From the NCBI RefSeq assembly GCF_026627925.1, contig NZ_JAPNLE010000009.1:682001-746000 (forward strand): a stretch of DNA of 64,000 nucleotides, given 5' to 3'. Shown here piece after piece: positions 1-8,910 of the stretch. The notes below the pieces were generated by a model. That model had not been told where the DNA came from and did not search any database. It worked only from the letters and a program-made list of their open reading frames with translations. Made by a program: the position numbers and the translations under genes. This DNA is from Cupriavidus sp. D39 (GTDB lineage Bacteria; Pseudomonadota; Gammaproteobacteria; Burkholderiales; Burkholderiaceae). Position 1 is the stretch's first letter. The number at the start of each line of letters is the position of its first letter.

Positions 1-688
1 CGTGCACTTCCTTTACCCACCCTCCCGCTGAAGTCACGCATCCCGTGGATTGATACTCGGTTATGGATTCCTGGATGCCCCGCTCCACGACTGGCCACGT
101 AGTCTCATCGAGTTCCTTGATCCGCTCCATCAGATCGGCGCGCTCGGCTGGGGTGGCGGCGGCGAGCAACGCCCGGCCGGCGGCGCTTGTCCCCAGCGGA
201 ATCCGGGAACCCACATCGAGGTTGAGGGTGATGATCGACGTGCTACGGCAGCATTCGAGGTACAGCGACGAGAGTCGGTCACGCGTGACTAACGCCACGA
301 CGGACCCAGTTTCCGCAGCCAGCAGCTGCATGTATGGACGTGCCACCTGGCGAACGTCGAGGTTGGCGAGCATCGAGCTGCCGAGCGCGCCGGTGGCCGT
401 ACCGAGACGATACTTGCCAGTTTCCGGCACCAGGTGGAGATAGCCGAGCCTCGTCAGCGTGTATGTTAGACGAGTAATCGTCGACTTCGGCAGGCCACAG
501 CGCTCAGCAATCTCATGATTGGCAAGGAAGTTGTCGCCCGAATGGAAGCAACTCAATACTTCCAGCCCACGCGCCAGCGCCGTGACAAAATGCCTGTCCT
601 GGCCTTCGCCGAGCGATGATTCCTCCTCAGGCTCATCGGCAATAGCGGGCGGCGCCATTTCTGGATTCTTCTGGATTGATTTCGGCAT
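1..688 (-). CDS. IclR-family transcriptional regulator (3' end beyond window)
   Basis: The reverse strand is open from an ATG at 688 to base 1, giving 229 codons with no stop; the C-terminus lies outside the window. After a roughly 30-residue polar leader comes an IclR winged helix (FVTALARGLEVLSCF, then AERCGLPKSTITRLTYTL), followed by the effector domain with LGTATGALGSSML, a VALVTRD stretch and PLGTSAAGRALLAA. IclR proteins are usually about 260 residues, so some 30 are missing. It sits upstream of, and on the same strand as, the GST and CoA-ligase genes, and is the natural candidate to control this catabolic cluster (inference). The ligand is unknown. Confidence 0.9.
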   Translation of the reverse strand, partial: MPKSIQKNPEMAPPAIADEPEEESSLGEGQDRHFVTALARGLEVLSCFHSGDNFLANHEIAERCGLPKSTITRLTYTLTRLGYLHLVPETGKYRLGTATGALGSSMLANLDVRQVARPYMQLLAAETGSVVALVTRDRLSSLYLECCRSTSIITLNLDVGSRIPLGTSAAGRALLAAATPAERADLMERIKELDETTWPVVERGIQESITEYQSTGCVTSAGGWVKEVH

Positions 689-754
689 CGTGTTGATTGT
701 CTTTCCGACCTGTTCTGTTTCCACCGACTAACCCGCCGACGATAGCATACTCGC

Positions 755-1411
755 CTAGGCTTGCGCCGCGTGGTTTTCCGCTTTGTGCTTCTCCGCCATG
801 GATTCGACCAGCAGCGCCCGCTGGTATCCCGGCCTGGCTTTCAGCCGCGCGAGGTAGCGCGTGACGGATTCCGGAAACTCATCCTGCAGACCGTTCATGG
901 CGGCGAACTGAACGGCATAGCCGACCGAGATGTCCGCCGCCGTGAAGCGATCCCCGCAGATGTACTCGTCACTGGAGACGATCGCATCGACGCCCCGCAA
1001 GCGCCCCAGGAAGAAGCGCTTGTAGTCCACGGCGGCCTGCGGCAGCTTGCGTTCCTCGGGTTCGAGGCGGGAGTACCGCATGAAAATCGCAATGGGAAAC
1101 GTCAGCGATGCTTCCCCAAAACTCAGGAAATTCAGGTACCGGCCGTACGCGGCCTCATCCGGGCGCACGCTGAGACGCCCCGATGCATGGACCTCCGCGA
1201 GGTACTGGCAGATGGCGCTCGACTCGGTCATCTTGACCGCGCCATCGATCATGCAGGGGACCGTCCCGAGTGGGTTGACGGCCAGATACGACTTGGCTAG
1301 GACGCGCGGTGGAAAGGGCAGCAACTGCAGCAAATAGGGAAGCTGCAGTTCTTCGAGCATCCATAGCGGCCGGAAGGACCGCGATCTCGCACAGTGATAT
1401 AGCTCAATCAT
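755..1411 (-). CDS. Glutathione S-transferase
   Basis: About 218 residues. The N-terminal thioredoxin-fold half starts MIELYHCARSRSFRPLW and contains NPLGTVPCMID and the glutathione-contacting ESSAICQYLAE. The helical C-terminal half carries FTAADISVGYAV, the usual GST capping motif. Cytosolic; it would conjugate glutathione to, or isomerise, an electrophilic intermediate. An in-frame GTG at 1420 directly abuts the stop of the upstream CoA ligase; the ATG at 1411 is preferred because the family normally begins there. Tight coupling to the ligase puts it in the same operon. Confidence 0.88.
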   Translation of the reverse strand: MIELYHCARSRSFRPLWMLEELQLPYLLQLLPFPPRVLAKSYLAVNPLGTVPCMIDGAVKMTESSAICQYLAEVHASGRLSVRPDEAAYGRYLNFLSFGEASLTFPIAIFMRYSRLEPEERKLPQAAVDYKRFFLGRLRGVDAIVSSDEYICGDRFTAADISVGYAVQFAAMNGLQDEFPESVTRYLARLKARPGYQRALLVESMAEKHKAENHAAQA

Positions 1412-1420
1412 CGCTGACAC

Positions 1421-3064
1421 TCACTCGGCCTCGAACGCCGAACGCGGGGTACCCTGCCCGGGCTTCTGGCCGTTGCCCGCCGATGCCCACTCGCGCAGCG
1501 TCGCCTTGGCCAGCTTGCCGATGCCGATTCGAGGCAGCTTCGCCACTACATGGATTTCTACCGGAATCTTGAACTGGGACAGGTTGCGCGTGCAATGCTC
1601 GTGGATGGTGTCATGCAATGCCTCAACCTGTTGACCCGAAAGCTCGGACGAATGGCCGACAAAGGCGACCACGGTCTCCCCCTGCATGTCGCACGGCTTG
1701 CCAACCACCGCCACCTCCCGGACACCGAGCACTTTCAGGATGGCGGCTTCCACCTCGGCCGCCGAGACGTTCTCGCCGCGGACCTTGATGACGTCCTTGA
1801 CCCGATCGGTGAACGCGTACCAGCCATCCTCATGAAGACGAACACGATCGCCGGTCTTTAGGTAGCCCTCGTCGTCGAATGCGGTCTCCGTGGCCGCGCT
1901 ATCGCCATCGTATTCACTGAAGACCGACAACCCGCGGCGTCCCCTGACCAGCAGATGGCCCGCTTCACCGGGGCGCACTTGCCGCCCGTCATCGTCGACC
2001 ACCTTGACATCGTAGTAGAGGCTCGGACGTCCAATGCCTCCCGTCAGGGAACCTTGCTCGGGGTTCGAAACCAGTACCTGGATCAGCACCTCGGTCATGC
2101 CCCACCCTGCGACCATCCCCACCTTGTAGTGCGCCGCCGCGGCGTGGTCGTGCGTGGAGGTTACCCAGAGGCGAAACGCATGCGCCGGCACCGGCTCGCT
2201 GCGCAATGCCGCGAGGGTGAAGTGAACATGAGAGCCGACCGTGGCGTTGTGTTTCATGACCACCGGCCAGTACCGGCTGCGCGAAAAGCCCGGTTGCAGG
2301 ACGATCGTCCCGCCCGCCCACATGGTCGAGAAGAAGCACCACGAGAGCCCGACCACATGGAACAACGGGAGAAACAGCACATGCGTGTCGTCCTCGCGAA
2401 GCCCCTGCTGCCGGGCATTCACTTCCGCCGCCCAGAGCACGTTGGCGTGGGTCCACACGACGCCCTTGGCCCGCGAGGTCGATCCGGTGGTGAACATCAC
2501 CGAAGCGGGTGCGGACGGATCCGCTGGGCGTTGCGCAAGCGCGTCGCCCAGCAGCGCGGAAAAAGGCACCATCGATGCGACCGCCCTCTCCTGTGCGGGA
2601 TCCACTGGCACGTGATCGAGAACGGCAACCCATGACAGGCCGGGGCAGTGCTCCGCAAACAGCCCCGCGAACTTTGGCTGAGTGACGGCGCATACCGCGC
2701 CGGTGGCCTGTGCAAAGTACTCAAGTTCCGGTCCCGCGGAGAGCGGATTTGTCGCCACGCATACCGCCCCGGCCCAGGCGCAGGCGAAGCGCATAAGAAT
2801 CGTCTCCGGACAGTTCTCCATATGCACGATCACGCGCTCACCCGGCTTCACGCCACGCTGCGCAAGGCCGCCCGCAAGCTTGCGGACCGTGTCCAGGAAA
2901 CCGAGATAGGTATAGGTGCGCGACGGTCCTTCGAAAGGCTCCCACACCAGCAGAGGGTGCGCACCGCGACGACGCGCAAGCTCAACGATCCAGCTCGCGA
3001 TGTCATAGCCGTGGTAGGGGTTTGCCAGGTCTGCAACCGATTGACCGACTGTCAGCGACGTCAT
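1421..3064 (-). CDS. Acyl-/aryl-CoA synthetase (AMP-binding family)
   Basis: 547 residues, class I adenylate-forming enzyme that would activate a carboxylic acid with ATP and CoA. Visible motifs are the P-loop-like MFTTGSTSRAKGVVWTH, GWGMTE, the YLKTGDRVRLHEDGWY/DRVKDVIK hinge, and a C-terminal GIGKLAKATLRE with the catalytic lysine. The start at 3064 has a strong GAGGAG box; an upstream in-frame ATG at 3217 would add 51 non-homologous residues. The layout is closest to benzoate/cyclohexanecarboxylate-type ligases, but the substrate cannot be read from sequence. It is divergent from the gene at 3359, with a shared control region between. Confidence 0.88.
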   Translation of the reverse strand: MTSLTVGQSVADLANPYHGYDIASWIVELARRRGAHPLLVWEPFEGPSRTYTYLGFLDTVRKLAGGLAQRGVKPGERVIVHMENCPETILMRFACAWAGAVCVATNPLSAGPELEYFAQATGAVCAVTQPKFAGLFAEHCPGLSWVAVLDHVPVDPAQERAVASMVPFSALLGDALAQRPADPSAPASVMFTTGSTSRAKGVVWTHANVLWAAEVNARQQGLREDDTHVLFLPLFHVVGLSWCFFSTMWAGGTIVLQPGFSRSRYWPVVMKHNATVGSHVHFTLAALRSEPVPAHAFRLWVTSTHDHAAAAHYKVGMVAGWGMTEVLIQVLVSNPEQGSLTGGIGRPSLYYDVKVVDDDGRQVRPGEAGHLLVRGRRGLSVFSEYDGDSAATETAFDDEGYLKTGDRVRLHEDGWYAFTDRVKDVIKVRGENVSAAEVEAAILKVLGVREVAVVGKPCDMQGETVVAFVGHSSELSGQQVEALHDTIHEHCTRNLSQFKIPVEIHVVAKLPRIGIGKLAKATLREWASAGNGQKPGQGTPRSAFEAE

Positions 3065-3245
3065 CTTTGTCTCCTCGCGCCGGGCCTCGTGGATGACCGG
3101 CCTGGTCGCGCTAATGGTTTGCATCGCAGCTTGCAAGTCTGCACTGCAGTCCACTATACTGCTCCTCGGTTTGCGTGACAAGTGAACATTGGCGCAGATT
3201 TCGTGGAAATACATCACTGTGTCGCCATCATAAAGTTCTGCACTT

Positions 3246-3260
3246 CGGTTTATAGAACCG
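3246..3260. promoter_or_regulatory. Palindrome in divergent promoter region, possible regulator operator
   Basis: CGGTTTATAGAACCG is a perfect 5+5 inverted repeat in the gap between two divergent catabolic genes (3065-3358). Half-sites of the same type, CGGTTTA and GAACCG, recur in the second divergent gap of the cluster near 7144 and 7223. A shared operator for the IclR or TetR regulator is an inference. Confidence 0.35.
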
Positions 3261-3358
3261 TTTTATGCAGCCAAAGGGGCTTCTGACGCCGGCCAGGCCA
3301 GACGGCAGGCCAGACCACCACGCTGAGTGACTCGACACACACTAGAGGGAGACAATCC

Positions 3359-3976
3359 ATGCATGCACCCACTGTGCAATTCCTGCTCGATTTCGGCAGT
3401 CCCAATGCCTTCCTGTCGCACAAGGTGATTCCGGCAATCGAAAGCCGAACCGGCGTAACCTTCGAATACGTCCCGATTCTCCTGGGCGGACTTTTTCGGC
3501 TGACGGGCAACCGCTCCCCCGCGGAAGCCTTCGCCGGCATCAAGAACAAGCAGGCATTTGCCCGGCTGGAAACGCAGCGATTTGTCGACCGCCATCATAT
3601 TGTCGGCTACCGCTCCAACCCGCATTTCCCGGTCAACACGCTCCAGATCATGCGGGGCGCCGCGGCGGCCCTGATCGAAGGCGGGTTCGAGCAATACGTC
3701 GACGTGGTGTTCTCTGCGATGTGGGAACGCGGCCTCAAGATGGACGACCCGGCCGTGATCGAGGCGACGCTGAATGAAGCGGGTCTCGATGGCGCACGCA
3801 TGCTCGCACGCATTGGCGACCAGGCGGTCAAGGATCTCCTGCTTGCCAATACCCAACAGGCCTTCGAGCGTGGGGCCTTCGGCTCGCCAACGTTCTTCGT
3901 CAACGACGAGATGTACTTCGGCAAGGACCAGCTGCGTGACGTCGAAGAGGAAATTCAACGCGTTCTGGCCAGATAG
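3359..3976 (+). CDS. DsbA-family / 2-hydroxychromene-2-carboxylate isomerase-like protein
   Basis: 205 residues with the DsbA/GST-kappa fold: FLLDFGSPNAFLSHKVIPAI at the N-terminus, PILLGGLF, and GAFGSPTFFVND near the C-terminus (the cis-Pro substrate region). There is no CXXC pair, as in HCCA isomerases and GST kappa, so a glutathione-dependent isomerase role in aromatic-acid breakdown is more likely than thiol oxidation. No signal peptide, so cytosolic. A GAGGGAG box lies 6-9 bases before the ATG. It is divergent from the CoA ligase and probably co-controlled with it. Confidence 0.85.
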   Translation: MHAPTVQFLLDFGSPNAFLSHKVIPAIESRTGVTFEYVPILLGGLFRLTGNRSPAEAFAGIKNKQAFARLETQRFVDRHHIVGYRSNPHFPVNTLQIMRGAAAALIEGGFEQYVDVVFSAMWERGLKMDDPAVIEATLNEAGLDGARMLARIGDQAVKDLLLANTQQAFERGAFGSPTFFVNDEMYFGKDQLRDVEEEIQRVLAR

Positions 3977-3992
3977 CATCCGGAAATGATAT

Positions 3993-4021
3993 GCGCGCCG
4001 ACCCCGGCGGGGGCGGCGCGC
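3993..4021. terminator. GC-rich hairpin between convergent genes
   Basis: GCGCGCCG and CGGCGCGC form an 8-bp stem between the ends of two converging genes. No T-tract follows on either strand, so this is a possible but weak bidirectional terminator. Confidence 0.35.
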
Positions 4022-4037
4022 AATGCCTCTCGGCGCC

Positions 4038-5159
4038 TCAGTTCAGAGCCGGTTCACGCGACACCTGTCTCGCGACGCGCCGCAGATGGTAGGCAGCGTT
4101 GCCAAGGGTCTGCTCGATGGCCGTCAGCCGCCGGAAGAAATGCGAGATTCCCATTTCTTCCGTCATGCCCATCCCGCCGTGAATCTGGATGGCCTGCTGT
4201 CCGACGAATCGAGCGCCGATACCGACAAGCGCCTTCGCCGACGCGCAAGCCTGAGCGCGCCCGGCCTCGTCGTCGACATACGCCAGTGCGCGCCAGACGG
4301 AAGACTTCGCTTGCTCGGTGTGCACGAACATATCGACGAGCTTGTGCTGCAGGGCCTGGAAGCTGCCGATGGGAACGCCGAACTGCTTTCGGGTGCGCGC
4401 GTATTCGGCGGTGTCCCGGATCATCGATTCCATAATGCCAACGGCCTCGGCGCACAGGCCAATGCGAGCAATGTCCAGCGCCAGTTCGAGATGCCTCAGC
4501 GTCTCGCGGCCATCGCCCAGCAACGCGTCGGCAGGCACCCTGACGTTGCCGAAAGTCGCCTCCGAAACCGCCGCGCCATCCACCGACGGATGGGTCACCA
4601 GTCCGACTCCCGGCGAGCCGGTCGGCACCATGAACAGCCGGAAGTCGTCACCCCGCCGCGCCAGCACGATCAATACATCGAAATTGCCCGCCAGAATGCC
4701 CTTCTTGCGGCCGTTGAGCACGTATCCGCCCTCGCCCTCCGCCTCGGAAAAAGTGGTATCGATCCTGGTGGGGTCGTAGGCGGAGCTGACCTCCTCATAG
4801 GCCACCGCAAAGCGCACTGAGCCATCAATGATTCGCGGGAGCATTTCCTGCTTCTGCAGCTCGCTTGCGCCGGCCTGGATCAGCGCGCCGGGAAACACGA
4901 TCGAAGCCAGATAGGGTTCATTGACAAGCGCCTTGCCGAACTCTTGCATCACCAAGGCGACGTCATTCCAGCCACCACCCCCGCCGCCGTATCGCTCTTC
5001 GAATGGCAATGCAAACATGCCCTGCTCGGCAAGCGCTTGCCAATGCCTGGAATTCCCCGAGGTTGCCGCCGCCCGTTCCGCGAGGCTATATTCGCGGGTC
5101 AGATATCGCGAAACGGCGTCAATCACGAGTCGCTGGTCTTCAGTCAGGTCGAAATTCAT
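4038..5159 (-). CDS. Acyl-CoA dehydrogenase, PimD-like small subunit
   Basis: 373 residues. N-terminal helical domain (MNFDLTEDQRLVIDAV), FAVAYEE in the middle beta domain, and C-terminal TRKQFGVPIGSFQALQH and IQIHGGMGMTEEMGISHFFRR. This FAD enzyme forms an alpha-beta double bond in an acyl-CoA. Adjacency with the next acyl-CoA dehydrogenase (9 bp apart, same strand) and the length match the pairs annotated as pimeloyl-CoA dehydrogenase subunits PimC/PimD, which usually form heteromers. The actual acyl chain is not known. Confidence 0.88.
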   Translation of the reverse strand: MNFDLTEDQRLVIDAVSRYLTREYSLAERAAATSGNSRHWQALAEQGMFALPFEERYGGGGGGWNDVALVMQEFGKALVNEPYLASIVFPGALIQAGASELQKQEMLPRIIDGSVRFAVAYEEVSSAYDPTRIDTTFSEAEGEGGYVLNGRKKGILAGNFDVLIVLARRGDDFRLFMVPTGSPGVGLVTHPSVDGAAVSEATFGNVRVPADALLGDGRETLRHLELALDIARIGLCAEAVGIMESMIRDTAEYARTRKQFGVPIGSFQALQHKLVDMFVHTEQAKSSVWRALAYVDDEAGRAQACASAKALVGIGARFVGQQAIQIHGGMGMTEEMGISHFFRRLTAIEQTLGNAAYHLRRVARQVSREPALN

Positions 5160-5168
5160 GTTGACGCC

Positions 5169-6365
5169 TTACAGATTCAATTCGAGCTTGGCGAGGATGT
5201 TCTTCTGAATCTCCTCGGAACCGCCATAGATCGTGAGCTTGCGCAGGTTGAGATAGTTCGCGGTCTGGGCCGGCGCATCATCCGGCAGCCATCCGCCGCC
5301 CGACCAGTCGAGCTCACGTGCCTCGCGAGGATAGGGCAGCGCGTCAATGCCCAATACATCGAGATAGAGCTCCGATACCTGTTGCGCAAGCTGGCAACTG
5401 CGGATCCGGTAGAGCGACGCTTTCGTGCCCACATCCCCGCCCGCATCGGCTTCGGAGAGCGCACGAAGCAGCGTGTATTCGAGCGCGTCCACCTCGATCG
5501 TGATACGTGCCACCCGCTCGCAGAAGCTCAGGTCATCGCCGAGCAAACCATCGGGGCCGGTGCGCGTGGATGCGCATTCGACCAGTCGCCGGAGATTGCG
5601 CCGGATTTGCCCGATCATTCCCGTGCTGAATCGCTCATGCCTGAGCAGGTATTTGGCACAATCCCACCCGCGATGCAACTCCCCTACCAGATTCGAAGCC
5701 GGAACACGCACCCCATCGAAGAAGACTTCGTTGACTTCGTGCTTTCCGTCGAGCGTGATGATCGGTCGCACGGTAATGCCTGGCGAGCGCATGTCGATCA
5801 GCAGGAAGGAAATGCCTTGCTGCTTCTTCGCATCGGGATCGGTCCTGACCAGACAAAACATCATGTCCGCATGCTGCGCGTACGTTGTCCATATCTTCTG
5901 GCCGTTGACGACAAACGTGTCGCCATCGAGCCGCGCGCTCGTCGACAGGCTCGCCAGATCCGAGCCCGCACCCGGCTCCGAATAGCCCTGGCACCACCAG
6001 TCGTCGCCGCTTCGGATACGCGGTAGATAGCGTGCCTTCTGCTCGGCTGTGCCAAACGCGAGCAGCACGGGCGCCACCATGCGAACGCCAAACGCAATCG
6101 GTTCGGGCGCTCCGGCGAGCGCGCATGCCTCGGCGAAGATGTAGCCCTGCACCGGCGTCCATCCCGTTCCGCCGTACTCGACCGGCCAGTTCGGCGTACT
6201 CCAGCCTTGTGCCGCCAGGATCTTCGTCCAGCGCACAATGTCGTCCTTTGTCAGCGGCCGGTTCTCGACTACCTTCCGCCTGATGTCATCCGGCAGATTC
6301 GCGCGCAGAAACGCCTGGACCTCCGCGCGGAATGCCCGATCCTGCTTGCTATAGGTCAGTTCCAT
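5169..6365 (-). CDS. Acyl-CoA dehydrogenase, PimC-like large subunit
   Basis: 398 residues starting MELTYSKQDRAFRAEVQAF; the ATG at 6365 fits family starts better than an open frame extending to 6461. Recognisable blocks are WCQGYSEPGAGSDLASL (FAD/substrate loop), NGQKIWTTYAQHADMMFCLVR and the C-terminal TIYGGSEEIQKNILAK, where the GGS-E-E-IQ stretch is the usual catalytic/FAD region. It precedes the PimD-like gene by 9 bp and follows the SDR by 7 bp, so SDR-PimC-PimD are one transcription unit. Cytosolic flavoprotein passing electrons to ETF. Confidence 0.9.
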   Translation of the reverse strand: MELTYSKQDRAFRAEVQAFLRANLPDDIRRKVVENRPLTKDDIVRWTKILAAQGWSTPNWPVEYGGTGWTPVQGYIFAEACALAGAPEPIAFGVRMVAPVLLAFGTAEQKARYLPRIRSGDDWWCQGYSEPGAGSDLASLSTSARLDGDTFVVNGQKIWTTYAQHADMMFCLVRTDPDAKKQQGISFLLIDMRSPGITVRPIITLDGKHEVNEVFFDGVRVPASNLVGELHRGWDCAKYLLRHERFSTGMIGQIRRNLRRLVECASTRTGPDGLLGDDLSFCERVARITIEVDALEYTLLRALSEADAGGDVGTKASLYRIRSCQLAQQVSELYLDVLGIDALPYPREARELDWSGGGWLPDDAPAQTANYLNLRKLTIYGGSEEIQKNILAKLELNL

Positions 6366-6372
6366 GGTGGGT

Positions 6373-7101
6373 TTACCAGGCCTCGATCCACGGACGCAGG
6401 TCGAGTTCGTGCGTCCACGCATCCCTCGGTTGCTGGTGCAACATCCAGTACATGTCCGCAATGTGCTCGGGGTTGAGAATGCCGTCGCGCTCCTTCAGTG
6501 CATAGCGCTCCGGGAACGTCTCCCGGATAAATTCGGTATCGATGGCCCCGTCGATCACCGGGTGCGCCACATGAATGCCTTTCGGTGCGAGTTCCTTTGC
6601 CATGGCCTGGGCCAGCGCGCGCAGGCCGTGCTTGGCGCCGGAGAATGCCGCGTACCCGGCACGGCCACGCAAGCTGGCCGTCGCCCCGGTAAAGAAGATC
6701 GACCCGCGTTCGCGCGGCACCATGACCCGGGCCGTCTCACGCCCCATCAGGAAACCGGCGAAGCAGGCCATCTCCCAGACCTTGAAGTACACGCGTGACG
6801 TTGTTTCGAGGATATCGAAGCGCACGTTGGCGCCGATATTGAAGACGGCGACCTCGATCGGCGCAATCTTGGTTTCGATCTCCTGGATCAACGCCACCAT
6901 TTCCTCCTCCTTGCGGGCATCCGAGGAAAACGCGTGCGCGGCACCGCCTTCGCTCTCGATCTGCGCAACCAGCGGGGCGAGCTTTTCCGCATTGCGGCGC
7001 GTCATGCACGCGATATAGCCCTCCCGCGCAAACCGACGCGCAATGGCGCCGCCGGTGGCATCCCCGGCGCCGATCACGAGTACCGCCTTCTTTTCCGACA
7101 T
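6373..7101 (-). CDS. Short-chain dehydrogenase family protein with Phe at the catalytic Tyr position
   Basis: 242 residues, Rossmann fold: VLVIGAGDATGGAIARRFA as the nucleotide-binding loop, NIGAN in place of NNAG, and FFTGATASLRG as the serine strand. In the active-site segment the usual YxxxK reads F-S-G-A-K (GYAAFSGAKHGLRALAQAM), so the catalytic tyrosine is Phe while the lysine is kept. This variant segment recurs in a divergent SDR group whose activity is uncertain. First gene of the SDR-PimC-PimD unit; it probably serves the same catabolic route, perhaps not as a classical oxidoreductase. Confidence 0.85.
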   Translation of the reverse strand: MSEKKAVLVIGAGDATGGAIARRFAREGYIACMTRRNAEKLAPLVAQIESEGGAAHAFSSDARKEEEMVALIQEIETKIAPIEVAVFNIGANVRFDILETTSRVYFKVWEMACFAGFLMGRETARVMVPRERGSIFFTGATASLRGRAGYAAFSGAKHGLRALAQAMAKELAPKGIHVAHPVIDGAIDTEFIRETFPERYALKERDGILNPEHIADMYWMLHQQPRDAWTHELDLRPWIEAW

Positions 7102-7293
7102 GCTAGTCTCCTATTGATTTTGCGGAACAATGTACTGCATTGCGGTTTAGTATGGTCCGGCAGATGGTCATCGTCAACGTCATTTTGCGGAAATCTTCGA
7201 TCTACGCCGCCTGATCGTCTTGTATTTGAGAACCGATTAGCAGTAATATGGCCCGCATAGCAGTACATAATTCAGGAGACAAAGGAGCCGGAT

Positions 7294-8862
7294 GTGACGA
7301 AACAGCACGCGCAACCTTCCAGCACGATGAACCGGATCCACGAGGTCATCAGCCCGTGGGTGCATGCCCAGCCGGAAGCCCTGGCACTTCAGGACAGCCG
7401 GATCAGGCTGACCTATGCGGAACTGTCCCACGCGATCGACGCGGTTGCGGAACGTCTGCGAAACCTCGGTATACGCCCCGGAGATCGCGTCATGCTGGTT
7501 GCCGAGAACTGCGTCGCGCTGGCGGTGATGGTGCTCGCCTGCAGCGCCTGCGATGCATGGGCGGTCGTCGTCAATCCTCGCCTGTCACCCAGGGAGATCG
7601 ACAACTTCCTGGAACATTCGGACGCGCGCAGAGCGTTCTACGCCGCAAATGTCTCGCGCGAAGCGCTGGACCATGGCCAGCGTGTACAGGCGACCATGGA
7701 GACGTTCCCCTACCTTGGCGAACTCGCGGTTGGCCCGCTGAACCCGACGGCAACTGTCGAACCGGCAAGCAGCGATCCCCGACAGCAAGTGGCGGCGATG
7801 ATCTACACATCGGGAACGTCAGGCAGCCCGAAGGGCGTCATGCTCACGCATGCGAACTTCCTCTACATGGCGTCACTTGCGACGACGCTTCGTCGCCTGA
7901 GTCCACAGGACGTCGTCTACGGCATCCTGCCAATGGCTCACGTGGTGGGACTCTCGTCGCAGCTGCTGGGATCGGTGTCGTGCGGATGCACGCTGTTGCT
8001 GGAAGAACGATTCTCGCCAGAGGTTCTCCGCACCGCGATCTGCGCGAAGGGCGTCACAGTCTTTCTTGGGGTGCCTGCCATGTTCGCGCGCCTGCTGGAC
8101 TGGTGCGCGAAGACAGGCGCGTCGCTCGCCGGGCATCGGCTCAGGGTCATTGGCGCTTCCGGCTCGCCGTTGATGCCGGACCTCAAACACGCCGTGGAAT
8201 CCGCTTTGGGCATACCGCTGCAGAACGGCTATGGCTTGACGGAATTGTCGCCGACCGTCGCACAGACCCCGCTGGACGCGCCGCGCACTGACTGCGCTGC
8301 GGGCATGCCGATTCCCGGACTGGAGATTCGCATCGTGGATAGCCGTGGCAATGACGTCCAGCCACGCGAAACGGGCGAGCTATGGGTCCGCGGCCCCAAC
8401 CTCATGAAGGGCTACTACAAGGCGCCGGATCTGACGCGCGCCGCTGTCAATGCGGAAGGCTGGTTCAACACAGGCGACATGGCGCGCCTGGCCGATGACG
8501 GCGCGCTGTTCATCGTCGGCAGGACCAAGGAGCTGATTATCCGCTCGGGCTTCAACGTCTATCCGGTGGAAGTCGAACAAGTCCTGAACAGCCATCCGTC
8601 CATTGTCCAGTCGGCGGTTGTCGGCCGGCAGGTCGAAGGCAACGAGGAAGTCGTCGCCTTCATCGAACTGGCTTCCGACATGCCCGTCAGCCGCGATGCG
8701 TTGATGAGCTTTCTGCGTGCCCGCCTGTCGCCGTACAAGGTGCCGGCGGAAATCCGCGTCATGCGCCCGCTCCCGGCCGCGCCGACGGGAAAACTGCTCA
8801 AGGGCGAAATCAAGAAGCTGGCCGCGGTGGCGACGGACGCGCGGCAAGTCACGCTTAGCTGA
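7294..8862 (+). CDS. Acyl-CoA synthetase (AMP-binding family)
   Basis: 522 residues. Motifs in order: MIYTSGTSGSPKGVMLTHAN (ATP loop), GYGLTE, GWFNTGDMARLADDG, GRTKELIIRSGFNVYPVEVE and the C-terminal lysine in PTGKLLKGEIKK. The start is a GTG at 7294 placed 6 bases after AAAGGAG; the ATG at 7327 lacks such a box. It resembles long/medium-chain fatty acyl- or bile-acid-type ligases, but the substrate is unassigned. It is divergent from the SDR gene and followed by the Bug receptor and TetR genes in the same direction. Confidence 0.88.
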   Translation: MTKQHAQPSSTMNRIHEVISPWVHAQPEALALQDSRIRLTYAELSHAIDAVAERLRNLGIRPGDRVMLVAENCVALAVMVLACSACDAWAVVVNPRLSPREIDNFLEHSDARRAFYAANVSREALDHGQRVQATMETFPYLGELAVGPLNPTATVEPASSDPRQQVAAMIYTSGTSGSPKGVMLTHANFLYMASLATTLRRLSPQDVVYGILPMAHVVGLSSQLLGSVSCGCTLLLEERFSPEVLRTAICAKGVTVFLGVPAMFARLLDWCAKTGASLAGHRLRVIGASGSPLMPDLKHAVESALGIPLQNGYGLTELSPTVAQTPLDAPRTDCAAGMPIPGLEIRIVDSRGNDVQPRETGELWVRGPNLMKGYYKAPDLTRAAVNAEGWFNTGDMARLADDGALFIVGRTKELIIRSGFNVYPVEVEQVLNSHPSIVQSAVVGRQVEGNEEVVAFIELASDMPVSRDALMSFLRARLSPYKVPAEIRVMRPLPAAPTGKLLKGEIKKLAAVATDARQVTLS

Positions 8863-8910
8863 GTGCGTTCGCGCGCCTCGTATTACATAAAGCAATCATG
8901 GAGACATGCA

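Noticed and set aside
3263..3979. 238-codon reverse frame over the DsbA-like gene
   Set aside because: The forward frame has a family signature and ribosome site; the reverse one has neither.
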